Shown piece after piece: positions 33,711-42,174 of a stretch of 50,746 nt of DNA. Each line of letters begins with the position of its first letter. The first letter of the stretch is position 1. The DNA is from a bacterium (GTDB taxonomy: Bacteria > Actinomycetota > Acidimicrobiia > Spongiisociales > Spongiisociaceae). The stretch lies in NCBI GenBank assembly GCA_028820935.1, contig JAPPHZ010000035.1, positions 1 through 50,746 of the forward strand, given 5' to 3'. Below the pieces are notes generated by a model. That model made no database searches and had not been told where the DNA came from. It saw only the letters and a program-made list of their open reading frames with translations. Made by a program: the position numbers and the translations under genes.

Positions 33711-34886
33711 TCACTCCCCCGTCACCCTGATGCGGGGGTCGAGGAACATGTAGAGGATGTCCACCACCAGGTGCCCGACCATGGCCATGACGCCCACGAA
33801 CGAGAAGGCGGCGATGGCCAGGTTCGTGTCCTGCCCGACCACCGACGTGAACAGGAGCTCTCCCATGCCGGGCCACGAGTAGACGGTCTCGGTGATGATG
33901 CCCCCGTCGATGACGGTCGCCACCGCGATCACCAGGCTGGTGGTGACCGGGAGCAGGGCGGTGCGGGCGGCATGGCGGTCGCGTACCGTCTTCTCCGCCA
34001 GGCCCTTGGCCCGGGCGGTCAGTATGAAGTCCTCGCGCATGGTCTCCAGCATGGAACTCCGGGTCAGGAGCATGATCCCGGCGAAGCTGATCAGCGTGAT
34101 CGTGATGACCGGGAGGATCATGTGGTGCAGGATGTCCCCGGCGTAGAGGCGGCGGGCCGACCCGAAGTCGCTCAGGTACCAGAACCAGAGCATCACAACG
34201 GCCAGCGCGCCGTAACCCACCCACACCGTCCTCTTTCGCAGTGCCGGATCCCTGACGCGGCGGGACAGGATCCAGAGGGTGAGCGCCACGATCCCGCCCA
34301 CCAGCATCACGCCGAAGATCACCATGAACACGTGGTTGGAGCTGAAGGGGGCGTCTACCCACTCCTCCGGGTCGAGGAACTTGTTTATCGGCACCACGTC
34401 GGCGTAGAAGGCGAAGAACCAGATCAGCATCAGCGCGAACCAGGGGTAGAACACCGTGTAGAGGAACACGCTGCCGATGGTTATGGCATGCTCGCCCCTC
34501 CGGCCCCGCCTCCAGGCTATGAACTTGCCGGCCACGAACCCGAGGATGTAGTAACTCACCAGCACCGTCAGGAAAAGCACCAATGTCCTCGGCAAGCGCT
34601 CCAGGATGATGTCGGACACCGGCCTCGGGTACTGGAGGAAGGAGAACCCGAAGTCTCCGCGGAAGAAGTTCCACATGTAGCTGGTGTATTGCTCCCACAG
34701 CGGCTTGTCGAGACCGAGACGCTCGATGGCCAGCTGCGCGGCCTCCGGAGGAATGTTGGGATTGGTGGCGAACCGCTGCTTGACGGTATCGCCGGGCAGG
34801 GCGGTGAGGAGCAGGAAGGTCAGCGTCAGGAAGATGATGAACAGCACGAACATTTGCACAGAACGCCGCGCTATGTAGCGAATCAT
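33711..34886 (-). CDS. ABC transporter permease, OppB-like, enlarged
   Basis: A 391-residue permease. MIRYIARRSVQMFVLFIIFL and TALPGDTVKQRF are the usual OppB start, SFAGIMLLTRSSMLETMRED, ARAKGLAEKTVRDRHAART the EAA loop, and YMFLDPRIRV the end. A stretch at about residues 165-250 contains two extra membrane segments (about 185-208 and 220-240) not expected in the 310-330-residue family. AAGGTGG precedes the ATG. It lies 104 bases after the binding-protein gene, with a hairpin in between. Confidence 0.93.
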   Translation of the reverse strand: MIRYIARRSVQMFVLFIIFLTLTFLLLTALPGDTVKQRFATNPNIPPEAAQLAIERLGLDKPLWEQYTSYMWNFFRGDFGFSFLQYPRPVSDIILERLPRTLVLFLTVLVSYYILGFVAGKFIAWRRGRRGEHAITIGSVFLYTVFYPWFALMLIWFFAFYADVVPINKFLDPEEWVDAPFSSNHVFMVIFGVMLVGGIVALTLWILSRRVRDPALRKRTVWVGYGALAVVMLWFWYLSDFGSARRLYAGDILHHMILPVITITLISFAGIMLLTRSSMLETMREDFILTARAKGLAEKTVRDRHAARTALLPVTTSLVIAVATVIDGGIITETVYSWPGMGELLFTSVVGQDTNLAIAAFSFVGVMAMVGHLVVDILYMFLDPRIRVTGE

Positions 34887-34940
34887 CTCATCGCCACCTT
34901 CTCCTCACTGCTGCCGTCCCCCTCCTGGCGGTCGGGCCAG

Positions 34941-34974
34941 GCGGTGGGACAGGCCGTACCGGCTGCCCCACCGC
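34941..34974 (-). promoter_or_regulatory. 12-bp hairpin between binding protein and permease genes
   Basis: GCGGTGGGGCAG and CTGTCCCACCGC (minus strand) pair over 12 positions with one G-U pair and a 10-base loop, 16 bases past the binding-protein stop. No U-run follows. Such hairpins often protect the upstream binding-protein message or cut down read-through to the permeases. Confidence 0.55.
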
Positions 34975-34990
34975 TCTGTCCTGCCGATCG

Positions 34991-37219
34991 CTACTGGGCC
35001 AGGTTCACCGCTCCTGGCAGCCCTTGGAAGTTCTGCAAGCCGTCGAGAGTGGTGGTGCTGGGGAACTCCAGGGTGTTCCGGAATGCCTCCAGCACGGGGG
35101 TGGTGAACAGGACCACGTACGGGACGTCCTGGGCGAGCACCGCGTCCATCTGGCGCACGATGGCGGCGGCCTCGTTGATGTCGGTCTCCGCCTTCAACCG
35201 ATCCGCCATCGCGTCGAACTCCGGGTTGGCGTAGCCGGGGATGTTGAACCCGCCGGTTGTGGCCGAGTCGGCGCGCGAGTCGAAGAAGGCGGCCAAGTGG
35301 TCCGGGAAGATGGTGAGACCCCATCCGAGGATGTACATGTCCCAGTCCACCGGCCCGAACACCCTGTCCACGATCACCGAGAAGCCGGTGGGCTCCGCCG
35401 TCAGCGGTATTCCGAGGTCGTTGGCCCAGTCGGCGATGAACAGGCTGTAGGTGGCCCGCAGCGGGTCGTATCCGGGCCCGGGGGCCAGCAACTCGAGATT
35501 GCCGACCAGCGTGCCGTCCGGTCCCCGGAGGCCTTCACCCTTCGGGATCACGTCCCGGTTGTCGGGGTTCCACTGGGGCTCGACGTCCCAGGTCCACCCG
35601 GCGTCCTTCAGGATCTGGACGGCCGAATTGACCCGCTCCTCCTGGCTCTGGCCCGCGCACCAGGCATCCAGATCCGGATTGGCCCAGAAGGCGTTGCCGG
35701 GAGGCACCATGGAGTTGAGCGGGATGGCCACACCCTGCAGGACATTGGTCGCCATGAACTCCTTGTCGATCATGCACGCCATTGCCTGGCGGAAAGCCAC
35801 GTCCGAACCGGGGAAGCTCCTGGTGTTGAAGGCCAGGTAGCGGAAGCCGTTGGAAGCGTTGGCGATCACGTCGAGGTCGCCTGCTTCGAGGACCGTGGAC
35901 TGGAGACCGCGCTGGAGGCCCAACGGGTTGAGCATGAAGTCCACCTCGCCGTCGCGCAGGGCGAGAACCGCCGCATCCTGGGTGTCGTACACCGAGTAGA
36001 TAGCATCGCCCGCGTGCGGTCCGCCGATCGAGTCGGCGATGACCTCTCCGGTCGTGTCGCCCACCTGCCAACTCACATCACCCGAGAAGGTGACGCCACC
36101 GGACGAGTAGCTGATGGTCTGCGCTCCCTGATCGTTTGCGTTCGCGTTGGCCACGCTGCGGGCGAAGGCGCCGGGCTCGCGCCGGTCGAAGACCATGCTC
36201 CCGCCCGATGGCGCACCCTCCCCCGACACGGCGTAGAGCTCGCCGGCGTCGCCGGATCCGGCGACGTGCGGTCCCCAGTGGGCCTCGGAGAAGACCGCGG
36301 CCTGGGCCGCCCCGAACTGCCACTGGGCCAGACCGGGCTGGGAGCTCCAGGTGTACCGCACGGTGTAGTCGTCAATCGCCTCTACCGAGATCAGGCCCTC
36401 GGCCCCCTCATTCTCCTCGGTGGCCGGGTCGTCGTCGCGGGCCAGCGGGAGCAGGGAGAACCAGTTGCCGCCCATCTGGAGGTCCTTGACGGCGTTGAAG
36501 GTGAAGGCCACGTCGTTGGCGGTGATCGGTGAGCCGTCACTCCAGACCAGTCCCTGCCTCATGTTCACGTCGATCACCCAGTTGTCCCCTGACGCCGCCC
36601 CCAGCGGGGGTTCGACGTCGGCCGCGAGGTTCGGTACCACGGTGTAACTCGGGAACGTCGATCCGTACAGGGTCGGAATGGCGGGCGACAGCACGTACTG
36701 GTTCCAGACGTCTGCCTCCGTGTCGAGGTAGGCCCACGGATTGTCAGTGGTCGGGTCGCTGAAGATGGCAAGCTTGTAGGTGAACGGTCCGGCTTCCGTC
36801 ATTGCCTCCGGTTCCGTCGTGGTCGTGGCTGCGGCTTGCTCCGCCGCGGCTGCCTCGGCCGCCTCCATGGCCTCCTCGGCTGCCATCTCGGCTTCTTCCA
36901 GAGCTGCCTCCGCGTCGGCGAGCGCTGCGGCGAGCTCGGCCTGGGCGGCATCGTCGCCCTCCATGGCCTCGGCCGCGGCCGCCTGGGCGGCTTCGAGATC
37001 GGCCTGTGCCTGGGATAGCGCAGCCTCGGCTGCGGCTGCCTCCGCCTGTGCCGCGTCTGCCTGTGCCTGTGCCGCAGCTGCTGCCTCCGCCTGAGCCTGT
37101 GCCTGCGCGGCGGCTGCTTCGTCCGTGTCGTCGTCTGCCCCGCAGGCCGTGGCGAGCAGGGCCAGAACGGCCGCGACCGCCAGACATCGTAGGTATGTAC
37201 GCATCGATGGTGCCCTCAT
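34991..37219 (-). CDS. Oligopeptide-type ABC substrate-binding lipoprotein with alanine-rich stalk
   Basis: A 742-residue lipoprotein. The signal peptide ends in LLATAC with lipid-bearing Cys26. Residues 33-131 are almost only Ala, Gln, Glu and Asp with heptad character and should form a long helical coiled-coil stalk. A TTTTEPEAM linker leads to an SBP_bac_5 domain: GLVWSDGSPITANDVAFTFN, AVYSVYDTQ-like and YDTQDAAVLALRDGEVDFML segments, and LRATYSLFIADWANDLGIPL. GGGGAGG lies before the ATG at 37219. It sits first in line before the permeases. A second, stalk-free homologue lies upstream. Ligand unknown; peptides expected from the family. Confidence 0.93.
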   Translation of the reverse strand: MRAPSMRTYLRCLAVAAVLALLATACGADDDTDEAAAAQAQAQAEAAAAAQAQADAAQAEAAAAEAALSQAQADLEAAQAAAAEAMEGDDAAQAELAAALADAEAALEEAEMAAEEAMEAAEAAAAEQAAATTTTEPEAMTEAGPFTYKLAIFSDPTTDNPWAYLDTEADVWNQYVLSPAIPTLYGSTFPSYTVVPNLAADVEPPLGAASGDNWVIDVNMRQGLVWSDGSPITANDVAFTFNAVKDLQMGGNWFSLLPLARDDDPATEENEGAEGLISVEAIDDYTVRYTWSSQPGLAQWQFGAAQAAVFSEAHWGPHVAGSGDAGELYAVSGEGAPSGGSMVFDRREPGAFARSVANANANDQGAQTISYSSGGVTFSGDVSWQVGDTTGEVIADSIGGPHAGDAIYSVYDTQDAAVLALRDGEVDFMLNPLGLQRGLQSTVLEAGDLDVIANASNGFRYLAFNTRSFPGSDVAFRQAMACMIDKEFMATNVLQGVAIPLNSMVPPGNAFWANPDLDAWCAGQSQEERVNSAVQILKDAGWTWDVEPQWNPDNRDVIPKGEGLRGPDGTLVGNLELLAPGPGYDPLRATYSLFIADWANDLGIPLTAEPTGFSVIVDRVFGPVDWDMYILGWGLTIFPDHLAAFFDSRADSATTGGFNIPGYANPEFDAMADRLKAETDINEAAAIVRQMDAVLAQDVPYVVLFTTPVLEAFRNTLEFPSTTTLDGLQNFQGLPGAVNLAQ

Positions 37220-37543
37220 GGAATCCTCCCCGGTTATGGGCCCGTCTGCTTCAGTACAGATTCCACAAGTCTATCTTGATAGCCGCGGATAGTCGGTCAG
37301 AAAGCCCGGTTACTTTTTCATTGAACTGCGCCAGTCGGGGGCAGTAGACCGGTAAAGGATGGAAGGTCGGTAAGCCCTCTATGGGCGCCGTTCGCACACG
37401 CCGGTTTTGCCGGATCGATTCCAATTGAGTACGTCAATATTTCCGGGTTCTGCGATTGGATCGCCAGTTTCCCTAGAAGACTTGAATAGTTGGGAGATAG
37501 CGGAGACATGGATGTACGTTGTCCTAATCCACCCTGGAGGAGG
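37220..37543. other. Gene-free gap between the two binding-protein genes
   Basis: A 324-base stretch of lower G+C than its surroundings. No supported gene, tRNA or strong terminator is seen. A 63-codon minus frame (37318-37509) looks like chance. The stretch probably carries a separate promoter for the stalked binding protein, but no hexamer pair stands out. Confidence 0.5.
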
Positions 37544-39568
37544 CTACTCGGCCACGCTCACCGATCCGGGGAGCCCCGAGAACCCTTGCAAGCCGTTCAG
37601 CACGGTCGTGGAAGGATAGGCAAGCGTGTTGCGATAGGCCTCCAGGATGGGGGTGTCGAAGAGGACTATGTAGGGCACGTCGCGAGCGATGATGCCGTCC
37701 ATTCTCCTGGCGATGGCAGCGGCTTCCTCCAGGTCGGTAGACGACTTCAGATCTTGTGCCAACTGGTCGTATTCGGGATTCGAATAGCCGGGAATATTGA
37801 ACCCTCCGGTCGTGGCCGAATCAGCCTGCGTCGCGAAGAAGTCGGCCAGGTGGTCAGGAAAGATGGTGGTGGACCACCCGAGCATGTACATGTCCCAATC
37901 GACCGGGCCGAATACCTTGTCCACGATGACCGAGAACCCGGTCGGCTGTGCCCGCAAGGGCACGCCCAGGTCGGTTGCCCAATCGGCGATGAACAAGCTG
38001 TAGGTAGCTCGCAACGGATCGTATCCCGGACCCGGCGCCAGCAGCTCCAGGGGCTCCACCTCCGTGCCGTCGGGACCGCGCAGTCCTTGACCTTGAGGTA
38101 TAACGTCCTGATTACCCGCATCCCACTGAGGTTCTACCTCCCAGGTCCACCCCGCCTCCTTGAGCATCCGGACGGCCATTCCGACACGTTCCTCCATGCT
38201 CAATCCTTCGCACCAGGCGAACACGTCGGGGTTGGCCCAGAAGGTGTTACCCGGCGGGATCAGCGAGTTGAGCGGGGTCGCCACACCCTGGAGGACGTTG
38301 CGGGCCATGAACTCCTTGTCGATGATGCATGCGATGGCCTGCCGGAAGGAGGGCTCCGATCCGGGGAAGCGGCGGGTGTTGAACGCCACGTAGCGGAATC
38401 CGTTGGGTGAATTGGCTATCACTTCGAGGTCGCCCGCCTCGATGACGGTGGACTGCAGGCCGCGCTGGAGGCCGAGCGGGTTGAGCATGAAATCCACCTC
38501 GCCGTCCCGCAGGGCGAGGACCGCAGCATCCTGGGTGTCGTAGACCGAGTAGATGGCGGCGGCGGCGTGGGGACCTTCGGTCCACCGCGCCAGTACCTCC
38601 CCTGACGTGTCTCCCACTTCCCAGGAGGCGGTGCCTTCACTGGTGGCGCCTCCGGTGGAGTAGCTGGTCAGGACGTCGCCCCGGCCGAACACGTCGTAGT
38701 TGGCCTCGGTCCGGACGAAAGTACCCGGCTCCCGGCGGTCGTAGATCATCGGCCCGCCCGAGGGTGCTGCGACCCCCGATACGGCGTAGAGATCGCCGGC
38801 CTCGTCGGCAGCCTCGACGTACGGGCCCCAGAATGACTCCGGGAAGATCGGCGACTGGGCCGCTCCGAACTGCCATTGCGCCAGCCCGGGCCGGGCGCTC
38901 CAGGTATAGCGCACCGTATGGTCGTCCAGCGCTTCCACCGATATCAGGCCGTTTCGGGTGTCGTCCTCCTCGGTCTGGGGGTCATCCGGGCGGGCCATGG
39001 GAAGGGCGGCAAACCAGTTGCCACCCATCCGCAGGTCTTTCACGGCATTGAAGGTGAAGGCGACATCGTGGGCTGTGATCGGTGTGCCGTCGCTCCACTT
39101 GGCCCCCGGACGCATGGTGACATCGATCACCCAGCGGTCGCCTTCAGCGGCGCCCTGAGGGGGCTCGGCGTCCGCAGCCAGGCCGGGGACGATGGCGAAG
39201 GTCGGGTAGGCGGTCCCGTACAGGGACGGGAGGGAACCGGCAAGGGTGTACTGGTTCCAGACATCCGGCTCGGTGTCGAAGTAGGCCCACGGATTGTCGG
39301 TGGTCGGGTTGCTGAAGATGGCGACCTTGTAGGTGAAGCCGGCCGGGGCCGTGGCGTCCGGGGACGAAGATGTCTCCCCCGTAACCGTGGCGGCAGCAGC
39401 CGAGGTCGAGGTGGTCAGGCTATCCGTCTCCGGTGCGCTCGTGGTGGCAGGAGTGGTGGCGGCGGTGTCCTCAGAACCATCCGAACCCCCGCACGCGGAG
39501 GCCGCCATAGCGACCAGCACTGCCATCGCCAACCCCTTGGATGCACGGATTTCCCACCCGCCCCGCAT
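37544..39568 (-). CDS. Second oligopeptide-type ABC substrate-binding lipoprotein
   Basis: A 674-residue lipoprotein, close relative of the neighbour at 34991-37219. The signal peptide ends in AASAC (Cys26) and is followed by a 45-residue Ser/Thr/Ala linker in place of the coiled-coil stalk. The SBP_bac_5 domain shares long blocks with the neighbour, such as NPTTDNPWAYFDTEPDVWNQ, IYSVYDTQDAAVLALRDGEV, LNPLGLQRGLQSTV, LELLAPGPGYDPLRATYSLF and FGPVDWDMYMLGW. The pair clearly arose by duplication. Its product probably feeds the same permeases. The tRNA-Pro gene is divergent upstream. Confidence 0.93.
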   Translation of the reverse strand: MRGGWEIRASKGLAMAVLVAMAASACGGSDGSEDTAATTPATTSAPETDSLTTSTSAAAATVTGETSSSPDATAPAGFTYKVAIFSNPTTDNPWAYFDTEPDVWNQYTLAGSLPSLYGTAYPTFAIVPGLAADAEPPQGAAEGDRWVIDVTMRPGAKWSDGTPITAHDVAFTFNAVKDLRMGGNWFAALPMARPDDPQTEEDDTRNGLISVEALDDHTVRYTWSARPGLAQWQFGAAQSPIFPESFWGPYVEAADEAGDLYAVSGVAAPSGGPMIYDRREPGTFVRTEANYDVFGRGDVLTSYSTGGATSEGTASWEVGDTSGEVLARWTEGPHAAAAIYSVYDTQDAAVLALRDGEVDFMLNPLGLQRGLQSTVIEAGDLEVIANSPNGFRYVAFNTRRFPGSEPSFRQAIACIIDKEFMARNVLQGVATPLNSLIPPGNTFWANPDVFAWCEGLSMEERVGMAVRMLKEAGWTWEVEPQWDAGNQDVIPQGQGLRGPDGTEVEPLELLAPGPGYDPLRATYSLFIADWATDLGVPLRAQPTGFSVIVDKVFGPVDWDMYMLGWSTTIFPDHLADFFATQADSATTGGFNIPGYSNPEYDQLAQDLKSSTDLEEAAAIARRMDGIIARDVPYIVLFDTPILEAYRNTLAYPSTTVLNGLQGFSGLPGSVSVAE

Positions 39569-39619
39569 GGCCCAGGTCTCCCTCTTCGGCGTCGGGTGGG
39601 AGGCTAGCTTGATCAGCTT

Positions 39620-39688
39620 CTAGTTGCTAGTAACTAGTTGCTAGTGAACTGCGATAGGTTGTCTTAGATTAGATCCTTCCAGTGTCCG
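39620..39688 (+). repeat. 69-bp dispersed repeat, copy B (upstream of tRNA-Pro)
   Basis: On the plus strand: CTAGTTGCTAG heptads, then ACTAGTTGCTAGTG, GATAGGTTGT, a TTAGATTAGATC core and CCAGTGTCCG. It aligns without gaps to the complement of 20967-21035. It points toward the tRNA gene and ends 158 bases before it. A degraded third piece with the same AACTAG/AGCAACTA words lies at 39792-39822. Confidence 0.8.
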
Positions 39689-39791
39689 TGGGCTGTCCGA
39701 GTCATCCGTCGCGCCGAGACGAGGCGAACTCGTGAAACAGCAGGTGGCGGAACTATGGCAGTCGTTAATGGCGCTCTACCGATGGCTCCTG

Positions 39792-39822
39792 ACTAGGTAC
39801 CAACAACTAGAGACCAGCAACT
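39792..39822. repeat. Fragment related to the heptad part of the dispersed repeat
   Basis: ACTAGGTACCAACAACTAG and ACCAGCAACTA recall the CTAGCAA heptads of copies A and B. The match is short and imperfect, just before the tRNA gene. Confidence 0.35.
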
Positions 39823-39846
39823 ACCGGGTGATACACTCTATGAGGA

Positions 39847-39923
39847 CGGGCTGTGGCGCAGCTTGGTAGCGCGCTTGACTGGGGGTCAAGAGGTCGTGGG
39901 TTCAAATCCCGCCAGCCCGACCA
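39847..39923 (+). tRNA. tRNA-Pro (anticodon GGG)
   Basis: A full cloverleaf can be drawn: acceptor CGGGCTG pairs with CAGCCCG (39913-39919), the D-arm is GGCGCAGCTTGGTAGCGC, the anticodon stem is CTTGA/TCAAG with loop CTGGGGG, and the T-arm has GTGGGTTCAAATCCCGC. The loop gives anticodon GGG, reading CCC and CCU proline codons. CCA is encoded at 39921-39923. It stands alone, divergent from the binding-protein gene. Confidence 0.96.
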
Positions 39924-39940
39924 TCCCTCCCGTTCCCCTC

Positions 39941-40084
39941 TCAGAATGCCCATCGGTAGAGAGCCGCCACTCCCTGCACCAGGCGCCAGCCCAGGTATAG
40001 CGCTGCCAGCGCAACCATCAGCTTGAAGCTGAGCGGAGCGCCGGGTGGACGGCGGTCCGGGTCCGAGCCGGCCGGACCGGTCAT
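39941..40084 (-). CDS. Small membrane protein overlapping der
   Basis: A 47-residue protein whose ATG overlaps the der stop as ATGA. After a proline-rich N-terminus (PDRRPPGAPLS) comes one membrane span (FKLMVALAALYLGWRLVQGV). No family is recognised. The overlap and the clean single span support a real gene translated with der. Confidence 0.55.
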   Translation of the reverse strand: MTGPAGSDPDRRPPGAPLSFKLMVALAALYLGWRLVQGVAALYRWAF

Positions 40085-41454
40085 CGGCCGCCGGCGCGCC
40101 CGCCGCCACGCCGCACCACCATGCGCACCGGCGTGCCCGTGAAGTCGTAGGCCTGGCGGAGGCGCCTCTCCAGGAATCGCAGGTAGGGGCGGTCGAGCTT
40201 TCCCTTGACGAACAGGGCGATGGTGGGAGGGACCGACCGGGATTGCGCGGCGAAGAGGATCCTGGGGCGCCGGCCCCTCCTCACGGGAGGCGGATGCTCG
40301 GCCGTCAACTCGGTGATGAGCCGGTTGAGGACGCCGGTCGGAATGCGGCGGGACCGGTTCTCGAGCACCGTCTCGAGCGCAGGACCCAGACGGTGCAGGC
40401 GGGCGCCGGTGAGGGCCGAGATGCGGAGGACCGGGGCCCAGCCGGCGAATCCCAGCCTGGCGCCCAGCTCGTACGTGGTCTGCTCCCGCTGCTCGAGGTC
40501 GGCCGCGTCCCACTTGTTCGCCAGGATTACCAGCGCCGCGCCCGAATCGGCGGCCAGGCGGGCTATTCGCTGGTCCTGATGGGTGATGCCGTCGGCCGCG
40601 TCCACCATCAGGAGGGCGGCATGGGCGCGCCGTAGCACTTCCTGCGCCCTCAGCACCGAGAAGAACTCGACGTCTTCCGACATCTTCGGCTTGCGGCGCA
40701 TGCCGGCGGTGTCGATGATCCGGTAACCGGTGCCGTCCAGTTCGATAATCACGTCGATCGGGTCCCGCGTGGTGCCGGGTACGGGCGAGACCAGCACGCG
40801 CTCATCCCCGACCAGCCGGTTCAGGAGGGTGGACTTCCCCACGTTGGGGCGTCCGATCACCGCCACGTCGGGCACCGGGTCCTCGATGATGTCCCCGTCC
40901 GGACGGTCCGGTAGTCGCCGGACCAGGACGTCCAGCAGGTCGGCCACTCCATGGCCGTGGATGGCCGATGCCGGCATGGGTTCGCCCAGGCCGAGCCGGT
41001 TGAAGGCCCCCGACTCCCTCGCCAGGGCGTCGTTGTCGGCCTTGTTGGCCACCATCACCACGCGACCGGCTTCGGGCCGCAGGAGCCGGGCGATCGCCGC
41101 GTCATCAGAGGTGATCCCACCCTGGGCGTCGACGACGAAGAGGATCAGGTCGGCGGAGGCAATGGCCATCTCGGCCTGGATGCAGATGTCCTCGATCAGG
41201 TCGGCATCCTTGCCCTGCTGCCACCCACCGGTGTCGACCACCGTGAAGCTGCGGCCGTCCCAATCCGCCGGGAACTCGCGCCGGTCCCGCGTGACGCCCG
41301 GCTTCTCCTGCACCACCGCGGCTCGGCGGCCCACGATGCGGTTGGCCAGGGTCGACTTTCCCACGTTCGGTCGGCCCACGATGGCGACGAGAGGTTTCGG
41401 AGGGGACAAGAGGAACCGCCGTGCGTCTTGCGGATGCCGGCTATGAATATGCAC
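40081..41454 (-). CDS. der: Ribosome-assembly GTPase Der (EngA)
   Basis: A 457-residue tandem GTPase needed for 50S ribosome assembly. The first G domain has GRPNVGKST (residues 27-35), VVDTGGWQ and NKADND; the second has GRPNVGKST, IIDTAGMRRK and NKWDAADL. The C-terminal KH-like domain holds VKGKLDRPYLRFLERRLRQA. The GTG at 41454 has no ribosome site, and TTG at 41409 (LSPPKPLVAIVG), with GGCGG upstream, gives the more usual N-terminus, so the start is uncertain. It follows cmk after 39 bases, as in M. tuberculosis Rv1712-Rv1713. Confidence 0.95.
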   Translation of the reverse strand: MHIHSRHPQDARRFLLSPPKPLVAIVGRPNVGKSTLANRIVGRRAAVVQEKPGVTRDRREFPADWDGRSFTVVDTGGWQQGKDADLIEDICIQAEMAIASADLILFVVDAQGGITSDDAAIARLLRPEAGRVVMVANKADNDALARESGAFNRLGLGEPMPASAIHGHGVADLLDVLVRRLPDRPDGDIIEDPVPDVAVIGRPNVGKSTLLNRLVGDERVLVSPVPGTTRDPIDVIIELDGTGYRIIDTAGMRRKPKMSEDVEFFSVLRAQEVLRRAHAALLMVDAADGITHQDQRIARLAADSGAALVILANKWDAADLEQREQTTYELGARLGFAGWAPVLRISALTGARLHRLGPALETVLENRSRRIPTGVLNRLITELTAEHPPPVRRGRRPRILFAAQSRSVPPTIALFVKGKLDRPYLRFLERRLRQAYDFTGTPVRMVVRRGGGRAGGR

Positions 41455-41493
41455 CCGGGTCGCGGATTCTAGTCCCGGGCGCCGGGGCCGTCC

Positions 41494-42174
41494 TTAAGCG
41501 GGGTGGCCGGCAGGCTCGATGCCCCGACCGCGGCAGAGTTCGAGCACCCGCGCTATCACCTGGTCGGCAGTGAGGGCGCCGGTGTCGATGGCCAACGCGT
41601 CCTGGGCCCGGGCGAGAGGGGACGCAGCCCGCGTCGAGTCGAGCCGGTCCCGCCTCCCCAGCTGCGTGGCGACTTCCCCGAGCGTGGTGGATGTCTCTCC
41701 GGCCCTCCGGCGAGCCCTCACGTCGGGCGGGGCGTCGAGATAGATCTTGACGGCCGCTCCGGGGAAGACGACGGTTCCGATGTCGCGCCCCTCGACCACG
41801 GCTCGACCCTCCCGCGCCGCCACCCAGGCCCGCTGGCGCTCCACGAGCACCAGCCGGAGACCCGGGAGCCGCGCCACGCGGGAGGATGCGGCGGTGATGC
41901 CCTCCGCGCGGATGGCCGCGCTGACGTCGACGCCCTCCACCAGCATGGCGCCGTCCCGGTAGTCGAGATCGGCGCCGGACAGCGCAGCCAGGACCGCCGC
42001 TTCGTCCTCGGGATCGATCCGGTGGAACTTCACCAGCAGGGCGGCGGCCCGGTAGAAGGCGCCGGTGTCGAGGCTCCGGTAGCCGAGTGCTCGCGCCACC
42101 CCCCGGGAGACCGTGGTCTTGCCGACCCCGCCGGGTCCGTCGATGGCCACCACCGACTCGGCGGCGGCGGTCAC
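41494..42174 (-). CDS. cmk: (d)CMP kinase
   Basis: A 226-residue cytidylate kinase that phosphorylates CMP and dCMP. VVAIDGPGGVGKTTVSRGVA is the P-loop, GYRSLDTGAFYRAAALL the substrate part, and VVEGRDIGTVVFPGAAVKIY the hallmark of Cmk, followed by LDAPPDVRARRR and a lid with RRDRLDSTRAASPL. The GTG start overlaps the aroA stop as GTGA. A longer frame upstream lies inside aroA and is not used. Confidence 0.96.
   Translation of the reverse strand: MTAAAESVVAIDGPGGVGKTTVSRGVARALGYRSLDTGAFYRAAALLVKFHRIDPEDEAAVLAALSGADLDYRDGAMLVEGVDVSAAIRAEGITAASSRVARLPGLRLVLVERQRAWVAAREGRAVVEGRDIGTVVFPGAAVKIYLDAPPDVRARRRAGETSTTLGEVATQLGRRDRLDSTRAASPLARAQDALAIDTGALTADQVIARVLELCRGRGIEPAGHPA

Noticed and set aside
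33306-35234. 642-codon open frame on the plus strand
   Set aside because: It lies fully opposite the two permease genes, whose motifs are clear. Its product is rich in Arg, His, Glu and Gly with no domain, the usual antisense shadow in high-GC DNA.
35024-36532. 502-codon open frame on the plus strand
   Set aside because: Antisense to the stalked binding protein; composition only mirrors that gene.
36780-37094. Ala/Ser-rich plus-strand frame opposite the stalk region
   Set aside because: It only reflects the alanine-rich codons of the lipoprotein stalk on the other strand.
37318-37509. 63-codon minus-strand frame between the binding-protein genes
   Set aside because: No ribosome site and no recognisable feature; sits in a probable promoter region.
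39700-39846. Further RNA genes beside tRNA-Pro
   Set aside because: No second cloverleaf or conserved RNA could be drawn.
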